A stretch of 64,000 bases of DNA from Mucispirillum schaedleri (lineage in GTDB: Bacteria; Chrysiogenota; Deferribacteres; Deferribacterales; Mucispirillaceae), in contig CASEIN010000062.1 in NCBI GenBank assembly GCA_949287985.1, positions 25,706 to 89,705 on the forward strand, read 5' to 3'. Position numbers and translations under genes: made by a program. This document shows positions 9,554 to 18,335 of this stretch, in pieces; the stretch's first letter is position 1, and each line of letters opens with the position of its first letter. The notes beneath the pieces were generated by a model. It was given only the letters and a program-made list of their open reading frames with translations, was not told the DNA's origin and made no database searches.

Positions 9554-9572
9554 AAACTTCTTCTATATCTCA

Positions 9573-10085
9573 TTAATATGTAGGCCACAATAATGCTACA
9601 ACTAACATAAACAATATAAGTAATATATTTTGTATATTACTTAATATATATGCGATGATGCCACATACTATTCCTTCTACTTCTACTGACTTTATCTTTT
9701 CATCTTTATTTTCTGTTTTATTTGTTTCTTTATATGTAATTTTATGTATCAATGCTTCTATTAACAATATTAATAGAAGTATTATTATATTATTTATATA
9801 ACCTATAAAAGGAATTACTCTTATTATTACTACAGTCATTACTACATTAACTATTCCAATATATAATAAAAATCTGTAATAATTTTCTTTTACTTTTTTA
9901 TCATTTTTATATATTCTTATTGCTATAATTATTAGAAATAATCCTATACTTGTTATTATATTAATCTCATCTGCAAGTGATTTATTAGTAACATCATTTA
10001 TCTCATCTGTAAATGCATATGTAATTGGTATTAAATATACAGTATATGGTAAATACCTGTTTATTATATTTTCTTTTTTATTCAT
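9573..10085 (-). CDS. Membrane protein of unknown function (170 aa)
   Basis: Unrecognised 170-residue protein with about five predicted transmembrane segments rich in Ile, Leu and Val and a short polar loop (about residues 118-134, TNKTENKDEKIK). Start ATG at 10085 is preceded by AAAAAGAGGGAG, a good RBS. The ORF sits between a parS-containing gap and a second small membrane protein. Possibly accessory DNA near the origin; function unknown. Confidence 0.6.
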   Translation of the reverse strand: MNKKENIINRYLPYTVYLIPITYAFTDEINDVTNKSLADEINIITSIGLFLIIIAIRIYKNDKKVKENYYRFLLYIGIVNVVMTVVIIRVIPFIGYINNIIILLLILLIEALIHKITYKETNKTENKDEKIKSVEVEGIVCGIIAYILSNIQNILLILFMLVVALLWPTY

Positions 10086-10691
10086 ATCTCCCTCTTTTTT
10101 TCTATATCTTTTTATTGTTCTATTTTATTTGTTTTCTATATACTCCATAATTTTTATATTATAATATTTTTACAAACAATAAGCCATTGTAACAATCATA
10201 CATCATACCCTATGATTACTTATAATATTACTTTTTATTGTAACTTTCTATTTAAATCTTTTTCAACTATTATTTCATGTTTTATATTTCTATTTTTTTC
10301 ATCTATAACTTATATTCTATATAATATAATCATAGTGGAAGGAAATTGTGCTATATTTATTTAATATAAAAATGTAATTGCCACTTATATTACTACTTAC
10401 AATATTGCTTTATTATAATTTTTTTATATTTTTATATTTATGTTTAATAATATGCTAACCCATATTATTTATAAAAATACTACAACTATTTTTCATTAAT
10501 AGCATCTATATTTTTGTAATATCTTATAGTTTATATTTACCTTCATAAGTATTAAAAATATTATATTTATTTCTTTATTCCATATTTTCCTAAATTGTTT
10601 CACGTGAAACATTTTTAAAACAATCCAACATACATTTTATTAAAAACAGCACTCAAACCAATACTTGTATATAAATTATAATTTAAAAACA
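10086..10691. other. 606-base AT-rich non-coding region containing a parS site
   Basis: The longest gene-free stretch of the window, between the 3' end of mnmG copy 2 and the start of a small membrane protein. Extremely AT-rich. It contains one perfect parS at 10596-10611. I looked for DnaA boxes (TTATNCACA) here and found none, so it looks like a partition-complex loading region rather than the replication origin itself. No RNA gene or clear terminator seen. Confidence 0.55.
10596..10611. promoter_or_regulatory. parS: parS centromere-like site 1
   Basis: Exact 16-bp palindrome TGTTTCACGTGAAACA, the consensus parS recognised by chromosomal ParB/Spo0J. ParB loads here, spreads, and recruits ParA and SMC to segregate the origin region. 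It lies about 35 kb from the parAB genes in this window and 15.6 kb from the candidate oriC, a normal arrangement. Confidence 0.93.
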
Positions 10692-12545
10692 TTATTTGCT
10701 TTTATTATATTTATATATTTCCACTGCTAAAACTGATATAGCTGTTTTTGTAAGCCCCGGTATTCTTAAAGCCTGCCCTAATGTTTTTGGTTTTATTTCT
10801 TTTAACTTTTCTGAATACTCATGCCTTAACCCTGAAATATTATCAAAGGAAAAACCATCTGGTATTTCTATATTTTCTAAATCATCTTCCTGTTTCATAC
10901 TTGATATATACCCAGAATATTTTACTTTTATTTCAACCTGCCTTGCCTGCCTGCCTGTTAATCCGCCACCTATAAAAGTAAGAATATCATTATAATTTAG
11001 TTGTGGACGTTTAAGTAATTCTTCTGCTTTAAATGACTGACTTATCTCTACATCATACTCTTTTAACATGCTATCTATTTCATCTGTTTTTTTAATAAGT
11101 GTATTTTTAAGTCTTTCTATTTCCTGCTCTATTTCTTCCTGCTCTTTTTTAAATCTATCATATCTGGTTTTACTTATGAGCCCAAACTTATACCCATATT
11201 CTATTAATCGTTCTTCTGCATTATCTTCTCTTGTTAAAAGCCTATATTCACTACGAGAAGTAAACATTCTATAAGGTTCTGTAACACCTTTTAACACTAA
11301 ATCGTCAGTTAAAACACCAATATAACTTTCATTTCTACCTAATATGAAAGAGTCTTTTTTATCAAGAGATAATACTGCATTAACTCCAGCCATAAATCCT
11401 TGTGCTGCTGCCTCTTCGTATCCACTTGTACCGTTTACCTGCCCAGCAAAATATAGCCCTTTAACTTTTTTACTTTCATAACTGTGATATAGGTTTGTTG
11501 GCTGAAAAGCATCATACTGTATAGCATATGCTGGGCGAATAAACTTAGCTTTTTCCATTCCCTTAACTGTTCTATATGCTTTAATTTGAGCCTCAACAGG
11601 TATAGAGCATGAGAAACCATTTACATGCACTTCTTTTGTATTAAGTCCTTCAGGTTCTATTACTAATTTATGACCTGTTTTTTCAGGAAATTTTAAAACT
11701 TTATCTTCCATACTTGGGCAGTACCTAGGACCATTACTTTCCCTTGCACCATTATAAAACATACTTTCTTCAGCAGCTTTACGTATTACTTCATGAGTAG
11801 CTTCATTTGTATATGTTCCATAACACTCAATTTGTGGAAGTGTAATTTCAGTAGTTTCTGTAGAAAAGGGTATTATAACATCATCACTTTTATAAACTTC
11901 TAAACCCTCAAAATTAAGGCTGTCTATATGAAGCCTTGCTGGTGTATCTGTCTTTAATCTTATTGGTTCAAACCCAATTTTTTTAAGTGATAATGAAAGT
12001 GATGTAGATGAAGGCTCATACATTCTACCTGCACTCATCACATTATCGCCAATAAATATTTCACCACCAATAAAAGTACCACCACATATTACTATTTTTT
12101 TGCATCTAAAATGTTGGCCACACTCAGTGGTAACTCCATTAACTTCACCTTTTTCAACTAGAATATCTTTCACTATACCCTGTTTTACAGAAAGGGATTG
12201 AGTATTAAAAATAATATGTTGAAAACGTTCTTTATATAAATATTTATCTGCCTGAGCTCTTGAGCACCAAACTGCAGGACCTTTTCTTTTATTTAACACT
12301 CTAAACTGGATACCTGTGGCATCAATATTTTTACCCATTTCACCACCTAAGGCATCCATATCTTTAACTAGATTACCCTTACCAATTCCACCAATAGCAG
12401 GGTTACATGGCATTAATGCAATATTATCTATAGATATTGTAAGCAGTAAAGTATCTGCCCCCATTCTAGCAGCTGCAAGAGATGCTTCACAACCTGCATG
12501 ACCTGCACCTATAACTATAACATCATAAATCTTTTCAAAAATCAT
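10692..12545 (-). CDS. mnmG: MnmG-like tRNA modification protein, copy 2
   Basis: Second full-length MnmG-family protein. The start at ATG 12545 gives 617 residues and has a proper RBS (AAAGG, 6 bases upstream); a longer reading from 12647 adds an unlikely hydrophobic stretch. It shows the FAD motif VIVIGAGHAGCEASLAA, CNPAIGGIGKGNLVKD, the canonical KGPAV segment and the C-terminal KPKTLGQALRIPGLT. This copy keeps the more typical active-region residues, so it may be the conventional MnmG, but copy 1 has the conserved rsmG neighbour. It is flanked on both sides by parS sites and has no operon partner. Confidence 0.9.
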   Translation of the reverse strand: MIFEKIYDVIVIGAGHAGCEASLAAARMGADTLLLTISIDNIALMPCNPAIGGIGKGNLVKDMDALGGEMGKNIDATGIQFRVLNKRKGPAVWCSRAQADKYLYKERFQHIIFNTQSLSVKQGIVKDILVEKGEVNGVTTECGQHFRCKKIVICGGTFIGGEIFIGDNVMSAGRMYEPSSTSLSLSLKKIGFEPIRLKTDTPARLHIDSLNFEGLEVYKSDDVIIPFSTETTEITLPQIECYGTYTNEATHEVIRKAAEESMFYNGARESNGPRYCPSMEDKVLKFPEKTGHKLVIEPEGLNTKEVHVNGFSCSIPVEAQIKAYRTVKGMEKAKFIRPAYAIQYDAFQPTNLYHSYESKKVKGLYFAGQVNGTSGYEEAAAQGFMAGVNAVLSLDKKDSFILGRNESYIGVLTDDLVLKGVTEPYRMFTSRSEYRLLTREDNAEERLIEYGYKFGLISKTRYDRFKKEQEEIEQEIERLKNTLIKKTDEIDSMLKEYDVEISQSFKAEELLKRPQLNYNDILTFIGGGLTGRQARQVEIKVKYSGYISSMKQEDDLENIEIPDGFSFDNISGLRHEYSEKLKEIKPKTLGQALRIPGLTKTAISVLAVEIYKYNKSK

Positions 12546-12862
12546 AAAATACCTTTTAGAAAAAAATTTATTAATCATAAATAAATAATCTATTTTTGTA
12601 AAGAATTTTATAAAAATATAAAAATAAAAATGGAAGTTATAAAGCATTAGAATAAATAAAATCTGTTTTCTGCAACCGTAAATAAAGGAAAATTTAAAAT
12701 TGTTTCACGTGAAACAATTTATAAAGACAATTAAATAAACAGTAGAATTATATAGGTAAATACAATATAGTAATATAATATGAAATAAGCAAGAAATATT
12801 AAAAAAATAATATACAAATGATAACAAAAATAATATAATGGTACGAAAAGATAAGGAAAAAA
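12546..12862. other. Divergent intergenic region with parS site 2
   Basis: 317 bases between mnmG copy 2 (-) and a methyltransferase gene (+), so it should contain both promoters. The central feature is a perfect parS inside a longer perfect palindrome at 12697-12720. The rest is AT-rich with no other structure I can support. The methyltransferase RBS (AAGGA) lies at its right end. Confidence 0.55.
12701..12716. promoter_or_regulatory. parS: parS centromere-like site 2
   Basis: Second exact TGTTTCACGTGAAACA. Here the symmetry extends 4 more bases on each side (AAAT on the left, ATTT on the right), so 12697-12720 is a perfect 24-bp palindrome. With site 1 it brackets mnmG copy 2 at a spacing of about 2.1 kb. 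Confidence 0.94.
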
Positions 12863-13543
12863 ATGGAAAGAAATATAATAATTAACAGATTAATGGGACC
12901 AGACTGCACAATTATTTTAAATGAATTATTAGAGGGATATGAGAATAATGATGAAATAAGGATACTTGATTTAGGTTGTGGTAAAGGCTTAACATCAATA
13001 TATTTAGCAGAAAAATATAAAAATGCAGTAATATTTGCAGTAGATTTATGGGTAGATGCAAATGACAATTATATATTTTTTAAAGAAAACAATTTAGATA
13101 ATAGAATAATACCACTAAACTGCAATGCAGAAAAACTACCCTTTGCCGAAAATTATTTTGATATAATAGTAAGCATAGATGCATACCATTATTTTGGAAC
13201 AGATAAATTATTTTTTAAAGAAAAAATAAAACCTTATTTAAAAGATAATGGTCTTATATTTATAGCTGTACCAGGTATGAAAGATGATTATGAAAAAGTA
13301 CCACAAGATTTAAAAGGATTTATAAGTGATGAAGATTTTAGGTTTTTTAAAAGCATAAAATATTATGAAAATATTTTAAAAGAAAATATAAAAGAAATAA
13401 AGATAGAAGAAATGAAATGCTTTAATGAAGCGTGGGACAGCTGGCTTGCAACAGATAACCCATATGCAGTAAATGATATAGAACTTTTAAAAGCAGATAA
13501 TGGAAAATTCTTAAATCTTATTGGTATTAAAGGAAAAATCTGA
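12863..13543 (+). CDS. Class I SAM-dependent methyltransferase
   Basis: 226-residue protein with a Rossmann-type methyltransferase core: motif I ILDLGCGKG (residues 34-42), motif II acidic VDLWVD, then NAEKLPFAENYFDIIVSIDAYHYF, typical of small-molecule methyltransferases of the Methyltransf_11/25 class. Substrate unknown; no transmembrane segment or signal peptide. The C-terminus carries WDSWLATDNPYA. Good RBS AAGGA before ATG 12863. It stands on the opposite strand from the long - strand blocks around it, together with the EamA transporter that follows after 137 bases. Confidence 0.85.
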   Translation: MERNIIINRLMGPDCTIILNELLEGYENNDEIRILDLGCGKGLTSIYLAEKYKNAVIFAVDLWVDANDNYIFFKENNLDNRIIPLNCNAEKLPFAENYFDIIVSIDAYHYFGTDKLFFKEKIKPYLKDNGLIFIAVPGMKDDYEKVPQDLKGFISDEDFRFFKSIKYYENILKENIKEIKIEEMKCFNEAWDSWLATDNPYAVNDIELLKADNGKFLNLIGIKGKI

Positions 13544-13680
13544 CTGACTTTAAATTTTGCTCTGTATTGAGATTTAGAGTATTTATACTAATAAATTTAA
13601 AAAAAATGGCTTAGAACTAAAAATATGAATTAGTAAATATAACTGATTGATAAATAAACATAAATTAAAGGATAAGTAAT

Positions 13681-14544
13681 ATGTGGATAGTTTATGCATC
13701 CCTTTCTGCCATAGCAGCAGGCATAACAACTATATTTTTAAAGAAAGGAGTACGCACAACTAATACAAGTGTGGCTTTAGCTTTAAGAACATTAGTAGTT
13801 TTAATATTTAGTATTATAATTGTGGCAATAGTAGGCTCACAAGGTCAAACATATTTAATAGATAAAAAAACATGGTTGTTTTTAGTATTGTCTGGGCTTT
13901 CAACTGGAGCTGGCTGGTATTACTATTATAAAGCACTGCAAATTGGTAATGTAAAAAATGTTTCACCTTTAAGTAAATCAAGCTTAGTATTAACTATTAT
14001 ACTTTCATTTATATTATTAAATGAAGAAATATCCTTACAAAAATTAATATCGCTTATTATAATCACCATTGGCACATATTATATAATAGATTATAAAAAA
14101 ACAGATGATGAGAAAAGTAATAATAAATGGATAATATATGCTATGATTTCAGTAATTTTTTCAGCACTTACACCAATATTTGGAAAAGTAGGAATAGAGA
14201 ATGTGGAATCAAATTTAGGCAGTGCCATAAGAACTTTTGTTGTGGTAATTGCTGCATGGCTTTTAGTAGTAATTAAAAAAGAATATAAAGAAATAAAAAA
14301 TGTGGATAAATCTGAAATAAAGTTTATAGTGCTTGCAGGTATTACAGGTGGCTCAAGCTGGCTTTTATATTATAAAGCACTGCAAGATGGACCAACTTCA
14401 GCAGTAGCAGCCATAGATAAATTAAGTGTGCTTGTAGCTGTAGTTCTATCCTACTTCATATTCAATGAAAAAATGAAAGCAAAAGAAGTTATAGGGCTGC
14501 TGTTAATACTTGTAGGCACAATAGGGCTTGCTTTTAAGATATAA
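13681..14544 (+). CDS. EamA/DMT family inner-membrane transporter
   Basis: 287-residue drug/metabolite-transporter superfamily protein with about ten transmembrane helices in two homologous halves (about residues 1-138 and 147-287). Both halves repeat the pattern SGLSTGAGWYYYYKALQIG and AGITGGSSWLLYYKALQDG, a clear internal duplication, each followed by the second half-motif with LNEE or FNEK. Substrate cannot be predicted. Convergent with the next gene, whose stop lies 9 bases away. Confidence 0.88.
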   Translation: MWIVYASLSAIAAGITTIFLKKGVRTTNTSVALALRTLVVLIFSIIIVAIVGSQGQTYLIDKKTWLFLVLSGLSTGAGWYYYYKALQIGNVKNVSPLSKSSLVLTIILSFILLNEEISLQKLISLIIITIGTYYIIDYKKTDDEKSNNKWIIYAMISVIFSALTPIFGKVGIENVESNLGSAIRTFVVVIAAWLLVVIKKEYKEIKNVDKSEIKFIVLAGITGGSSWLLYYKALQDGPTSAVAAIDKLSVLVAVVLSYFIFNEKMKAKEVIGLLLILVGTIGLAFKI

Positions 14545-14552
14545 ATGAAATA

Positions 14553-16547
14553 CTATTCACTAATTTTTTTAAGATGTGATGAATTAATATATCCAGATAT
14601 TGCTTTACTGCCATCCGTTACGCCATCTGGAAAATAGATTACTTTTGTATAGTTATCTGAACTATTATTATTGTAGTCCATAATATTATCCCATACAATA
14701 TCAATATTAAAATTAACAGAATATACTACACTGCCATTTTTTATATTAGTAATTACTTTACCATTAGGGAAATCAAACAATGCAGCAGAACCATTTTTAG
14801 AAGATATATTATAATAACTAATTGAAATATTTTCATTATCACTAGATTTATAAGCTTCCATATTATAATATGTAATATCTTTAGCACCTTTTATTTGGAT
14901 ATTATCTACAAACAAATTATGAATATCAGAATCAACTATAAATATTGTATTTTGTGAAAGAGTAACTTCTACATTATAAGAAACTTTACCTAAATATCCT
15001 TTATTTAACAAATTAGAGTAAATAGAATTATTAACCTTATAATTTAGCGGATAAACAATAATATCTTTACTTAAAAAATCATTAAAACTAAAAGACACAT
15101 TACCAGATTTTGAATCAACTAGGATTTTACCTTGTATAGTAACTGGAGTAGATGAAGTATATCTATAATTACAACTCCCTATTTTTGCATCTTTAATAAA
15201 CTTATTGGCATCATATATACCATAAAGATTATTAATAAATAAATCATTGTCATTACTATGCATAAAAGCACTTTGTGAAAAATCAAGTTTAAAATTAGAG
15301 AAATTTTTTGATGATAAAATACTTTTTAAAGTATTATTACAAGATGAAATAAGAGTATCATCATATAATTTATCATATATGACAAAATCTTTTAAATATT
15401 TATTAATTATTTTATAATAATTATCATCACTAATATAATAATATAAACTATTAATAAAGTACACATCAAAGGAAACATCATCTCTCATAATAAAATTATC
15501 ACTAAGCAAAAACGATACATATCTATCTACAAGCGTTTGTAATTTTTGATTTTTTACATAATTTAAACGCTTAATATAAACATCTTCGCCTATAAAATCA
15601 TATAATATATCAAATATCTCTTTATAAGATAGTGTATTAATATTTTCAATATTATTAACCCATTCAACAATATTAGAATAATCAGCATCACGATTTATCT
15701 CTGATGAATAGATATAACCAAATACAGGTTTTGTGCTGTTTTTAGGAAAATATGTTACAAAAAACCAGTTATTAGATATAGGTTTTGAAAAACCTAATAT
15801 TTTATAATAGTTATATAAATATCTAGCTGGTGGATAACCTTCTCCAAGCCTGTAACCATCTATACCCGGCTCTTTATAACCTTCATAAAAATAAACTTTA
15901 TCATCAGATGAATCATTATGATTAATTTGGTAAACAATTTTACCATTAGGTTTATCTCTTAAATTTGTATAACTATCTTTTGCAGTAAGTTCATATGTTT
16001 CTATAACATCTGAAAAAGCATAACTTTCTATATCAGTTTCATCATAATACTTAATGTTTTGTACACTGTTAATATTTAAGTCTTTTACATATATTGATAC
16101 AATATCTCCTACTGATGACTTTACTATTTTAATAACACTATCTTTATCAAGTATAAAATCAACGTTAAAAGTTATCTCACCAACTGCACCTGTTTGAAGA
16201 TAATTTTTAGGTATTTTAGTATTAAGTTTATAGTTTATGGGAACAATAAAAAATTTACTAAAATCAATATCTAAATTATTAGCTTTAAATGATGTTTTAA
16301 AGTAATTAGGAGCATTTGTATTGTCTTGATTATATAAATTAGAGACTGTAAGAGTTCCACTTAATTTTAATGGTTTATTATAAGTAAATTTAAATGAACA
16401 TATTGAAAAACCTTCGCCATCAATACCACAAAATTTAGTTTTATCAATTTTATAGTAACTTATAAATTTTTCATCTAATTCTTTTAACTCATTGTTATAA
16501 TGCCCCAAAGTATCATTATCAATACTTGAGTATTGATAATGATACAA
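14553..16547 (-). CDS. Duplicated-domain exported protein with SH3-like repeats, C-terminal part of a frameshifted gene
   Basis: Unrecognised 664-codon frame that begins with a TTG and has no signal peptide of its own. It consists of two homologous halves: each has a beta-rich domain (one half contains VPINYKLNTKIPKNYLQTGA, the other YPLNYKVNNSIYSNLLNKGY) followed by a bacterial-SH3-like segment (TNLRDKPNGKIVYQI and AALFDFPNGKVITNI, each ending in GYIYSSE or GYINSSH). A helical region of about 120 residues separates them. The frame is open upstream to an A7 run at 16585-16591 and would join the signal-peptide ORF at 16577-16912 if one A were added. Best read as one exported protein of about 785 residues split by a frameshift. 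A 17-bp perfect inverted repeat lies at its start. Confidence 0.7.
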   Translation of the reverse strand: MYHYQYSSIDNDTLGHYNNELKELDEKFISYYKIDKTKFCGIDGEGFSICSFKFTYNKPLKLSGTLTVSNLYNQDNTNAPNYFKTSFKANNLDIDFSKFFIVPINYKLNTKIPKNYLQTGAVGEITFNVDFILDKDSVIKIVKSSVGDIVSIYVKDLNINSVQNIKYYDETDIESYAFSDVIETYELTAKDSYTNLRDKPNGKIVYQINHNDSSDDKVYFYEGYKEPGIDGYRLGEGYPPARYLYNYYKILGFSKPISNNWFFVTYFPKNSTKPVFGYIYSSEINRDADYSNIVEWVNNIENINTLSYKEIFDILYDFIGEDVYIKRLNYVKNQKLQTLVDRYVSFLLSDNFIMRDDVSFDVYFINSLYYYISDDNYYKIINKYLKDFVIYDKLYDDTLISSCNNTLKSILSSKNFSNFKLDFSQSAFMHSNDNDLFINNLYGIYDANKFIKDAKIGSCNYRYTSSTPVTIQGKILVDSKSGNVSFSFNDFLSKDIIVYPLNYKVNNSIYSNLLNKGYLGKVSYNVEVTLSQNTIFIVDSDIHNLFVDNIQIKGAKDITYYNMEAYKSSDNENISISYYNISSKNGSAALFDFPNGKVITNIKNGSVVYSVNFNIDIVWDNIMDYNNNSSDNYTKVIYFPDGVTDGSKAISGYINSSHLKKISE
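16510..16545. repeat. 17-bp perfect inverted repeat inside a reading frame
   Basis: Bases 16510-16526 and 16529-16545 are exact reverse complements (arm begins GTATCATTATC) with only 2 bases between them. The hairpin lies on the coding transcript, about 40 bases downstream of the A7 frameshift site, and there is no U-run after it, so it is not a standard terminator. Confidence 0.85.
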
Positions 16548-16576
16548 TTCAGATTTCTTATTTTTAACAATATCCT

Positions 16577-16912
16577 TTATAATATTTTTTTAAATTGATT
16601 ATATTTATCATCTTTCAAAATTGGTCTTATATTTTTTGAAAGTTTAAGATTATCCTTAGGAGAAACAGTATTAGAATCACTAGCTGTTAATAAAATATAT
16701 TTATCAATTAATAATTTTAAATTATCAGTATTGCCACATTTATTATGGTAATCTATATAATAATCGTTTAAAAAATAATAAATTTCTTCATCATCATTAG
16801 AGTTAATTAAATTTTGAATCGCTTGATTAGAATTTTGACAGTAATCAACGTTGTTTTGGGCATAAGTGATAAAAGGTATTAAAAATATAATTATTATAAG
16901 AAATTTTTTCAT
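16577..16912 (-). CDS. Signal-peptide N-terminal part of the frameshifted exported protein
   Basis: 111-codon ORF with a strong signal peptide (MKKFLIIIIFLIPFITYAQ, residues 1-19) and a helical, Asn/Asp-rich body. The last codons, QFKKIL then stop, lie on an A7 run (16585-16591). Adding one A gives QFKKN and continues without a stop through 16547 into the 664-codon frame downstream. So this is probably not a complete small protein but the N-terminus of the larger one. Alternatives are a true small secreted protein, transcriptional slippage on A7, phase variation, or a homopolymer error in the sequence. Confidence 0.65.
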   Translation of the reverse strand: MKKFLIIIIFLIPFITYAQNNVDYCQNSNQAIQNLINSNDDEEIYYFLNDYYIDYHNKCGNTDNLKLLIDKYILLTASDSNTVSPKDNLKLSKNIRPILKDDKYNQFKKIL

Positions 16913-16981
16913 AGTAATAACCTAATATAATATTTACTACATATATTAAATATACTAATAAAAATAAATTAAAACAAGATA

Positions 16982-18334
16982 TTATTTACCAATGCAAAAT
17001 GATGAAAATACAATATCTAGTACTTTTTCAGTATAGTTATCCCCTGTTATTTCTGAAATTAGATTAATTGCCCTTTCTAAATCAATACAGAGCATATCAA
17101 TAGGGTAGATATATATTGATGATGAGATTTTTTCTATTATTTCTTTTACTTCTAAAAGCAGAGTATAATGCCTTTGGGTTATGGCTGTGGCAGAAGTTTT
17201 TATATGATTATTAGAAATGCTTACGCGAGATTTAATAAGTTCTACAAACTTATCCATATTTTCATTATTTTTAGCAGATATATAAATATCTGCCTCACTG
17301 AAATTATCAGCACTTCCTATATCTATTTTATTACCAATTATAATTCTATTACTTTTTGATGTAATATCAAGAAGATATTTATCTTCGGAAGTTATTGGTT
17401 TTGAAATATCAAGTATTAAAAATACAATATCAGAGTTATTTATTTTTTCTATACTTTTATCTATGCCTATTTTTTCCACATATTCTGAAGATGAGTGAAT
17501 TCCTGCGGTATCAGTAATATGTACAGGAATACCGCCAATATATAAGTTTTCCTTAATAAAATCTCTTGTTGTGCCTGCAATATCAGAAACTATTGCCCTT
17601 TCTTCTTTTAAAAGTGCATTTAAAAGGGATGATTTACCAACATTTGGTTTGCCTGCAATAACAATATCTATACCCTTATTATGCATTCTATAGCTTTTAT
17701 AACTTTCAAGGAGATTATCAATATTTTTAATAACTTCTAAGCTGTTTTCTTTTAATACTTCACTTTCAGAATCAAGAGTATCTTCATCTGGAAAATCAAT
17801 TTTTGCTTCCATAATAGCTTTCATTTTTAAAAGCTTATCTTTAATAAAATCAAGGTTATTTTTAAGGCTGCCATGAAGCTGATTATAAGCAGAATGAACG
17901 CCATCAATTGATTTTGCAGAGATTAATTCTTGAATAGATTCTGCCTGAGTTAAATCTATTTTACCATTTAAAAAAGCACGTTTAGAAAATTCGCCGCCTT
18001 CTGCATTTCTAATGCCTAGCTTATAAATGCCAGATAAAGCAGCATTAACTAAAACAGGGTTTCCATGAAAAGAAATCTCCACCACATCTTCCCCTGTAAA
18101 AGAATGTGGTGCTTTAAAATAAACTGCCAGCACATCATCATATAAATCTTCATCTTTTATATTAAATTTATATAATGATACATAATTAGGTTTAATATTT
18201 GCAATATCAACACTAGAGCCGCCCTTTTCCATTAAAGAAAAAACTTTTAATGCATCACTTCCTGATATTCTAATACTAATAACAGGGCTTACTACAAGCG
18301 GCGTAATAGGGGCAGCAATAGTGTCATTAATCAT
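16982..18334 (-). CDS. mnmE: tRNA modification GTPase MnmE
   Basis: 450-residue GTPase that partners MnmG in forming cmnm5U34 in tRNA. It has the N-terminal tetrahydrofolate-binding domain (IRISGSDALKVF, HSFTGEDVVEISFHGNP), the G domain from about residue 220 with P-loop GKPNVGKSSLLNALL, switch region DIAGTTRDF and DTAG, and the family C-terminus FCIGK with the catalytic cysteine. It is the last gene of the long purC-to-mnmE - strand array and starts 2 bases after the folD stop. mnmG copies lie 8 and 4 kb downstream rather than adjacent. Confidence 0.96.
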   Translation of the reverse strand: MINDTIAAPITPLVVSPVISIRISGSDALKVFSLMEKGGSSVDIANIKPNYVSLYKFNIKDEDLYDDVLAVYFKAPHSFTGEDVVEISFHGNPVLVNAALSGIYKLGIRNAEGGEFSKRAFLNGKIDLTQAESIQELISAKSIDGVHSAYNQLHGSLKNNLDFIKDKLLKMKAIMEAKIDFPDEDTLDSESEVLKENSLEVIKNIDNLLESYKSYRMHNKGIDIVIAGKPNVGKSSLLNALLKEERAIVSDIAGTTRDFIKENLYIGGIPVHITDTAGIHSSSEYVEKIGIDKSIEKINNSDIVFLILDISKPITSEDKYLLDITSKSNRIIIGNKIDIGSADNFSEADIYISAKNNENMDKFVELIKSRVSISNNHIKTSATAITQRHYTLLLEVKEIIEKISSSIYIYPIDMLCIDLERAINLISEITGDNYTEKVLDIVFSSFCIGK

Positions 18335-18335
18335 A

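Noticed and set aside
10944..10957. TGCC tetranucleotide repeat in mnmG copy 2 as a phase-variation site
   Set aside because: Only three units, in a conserved protein segment of an essential-type gene; too short to be a likely contingency tract.
14301..14309. DnaA-box match TGTGGATAA inside the EamA gene
   Set aside because: A single isolated match in coding DNA is expected by chance in AT-rich sequence; no partner boxes. Likewise 25830-25838 in dnaN is noted but not called an origin element.
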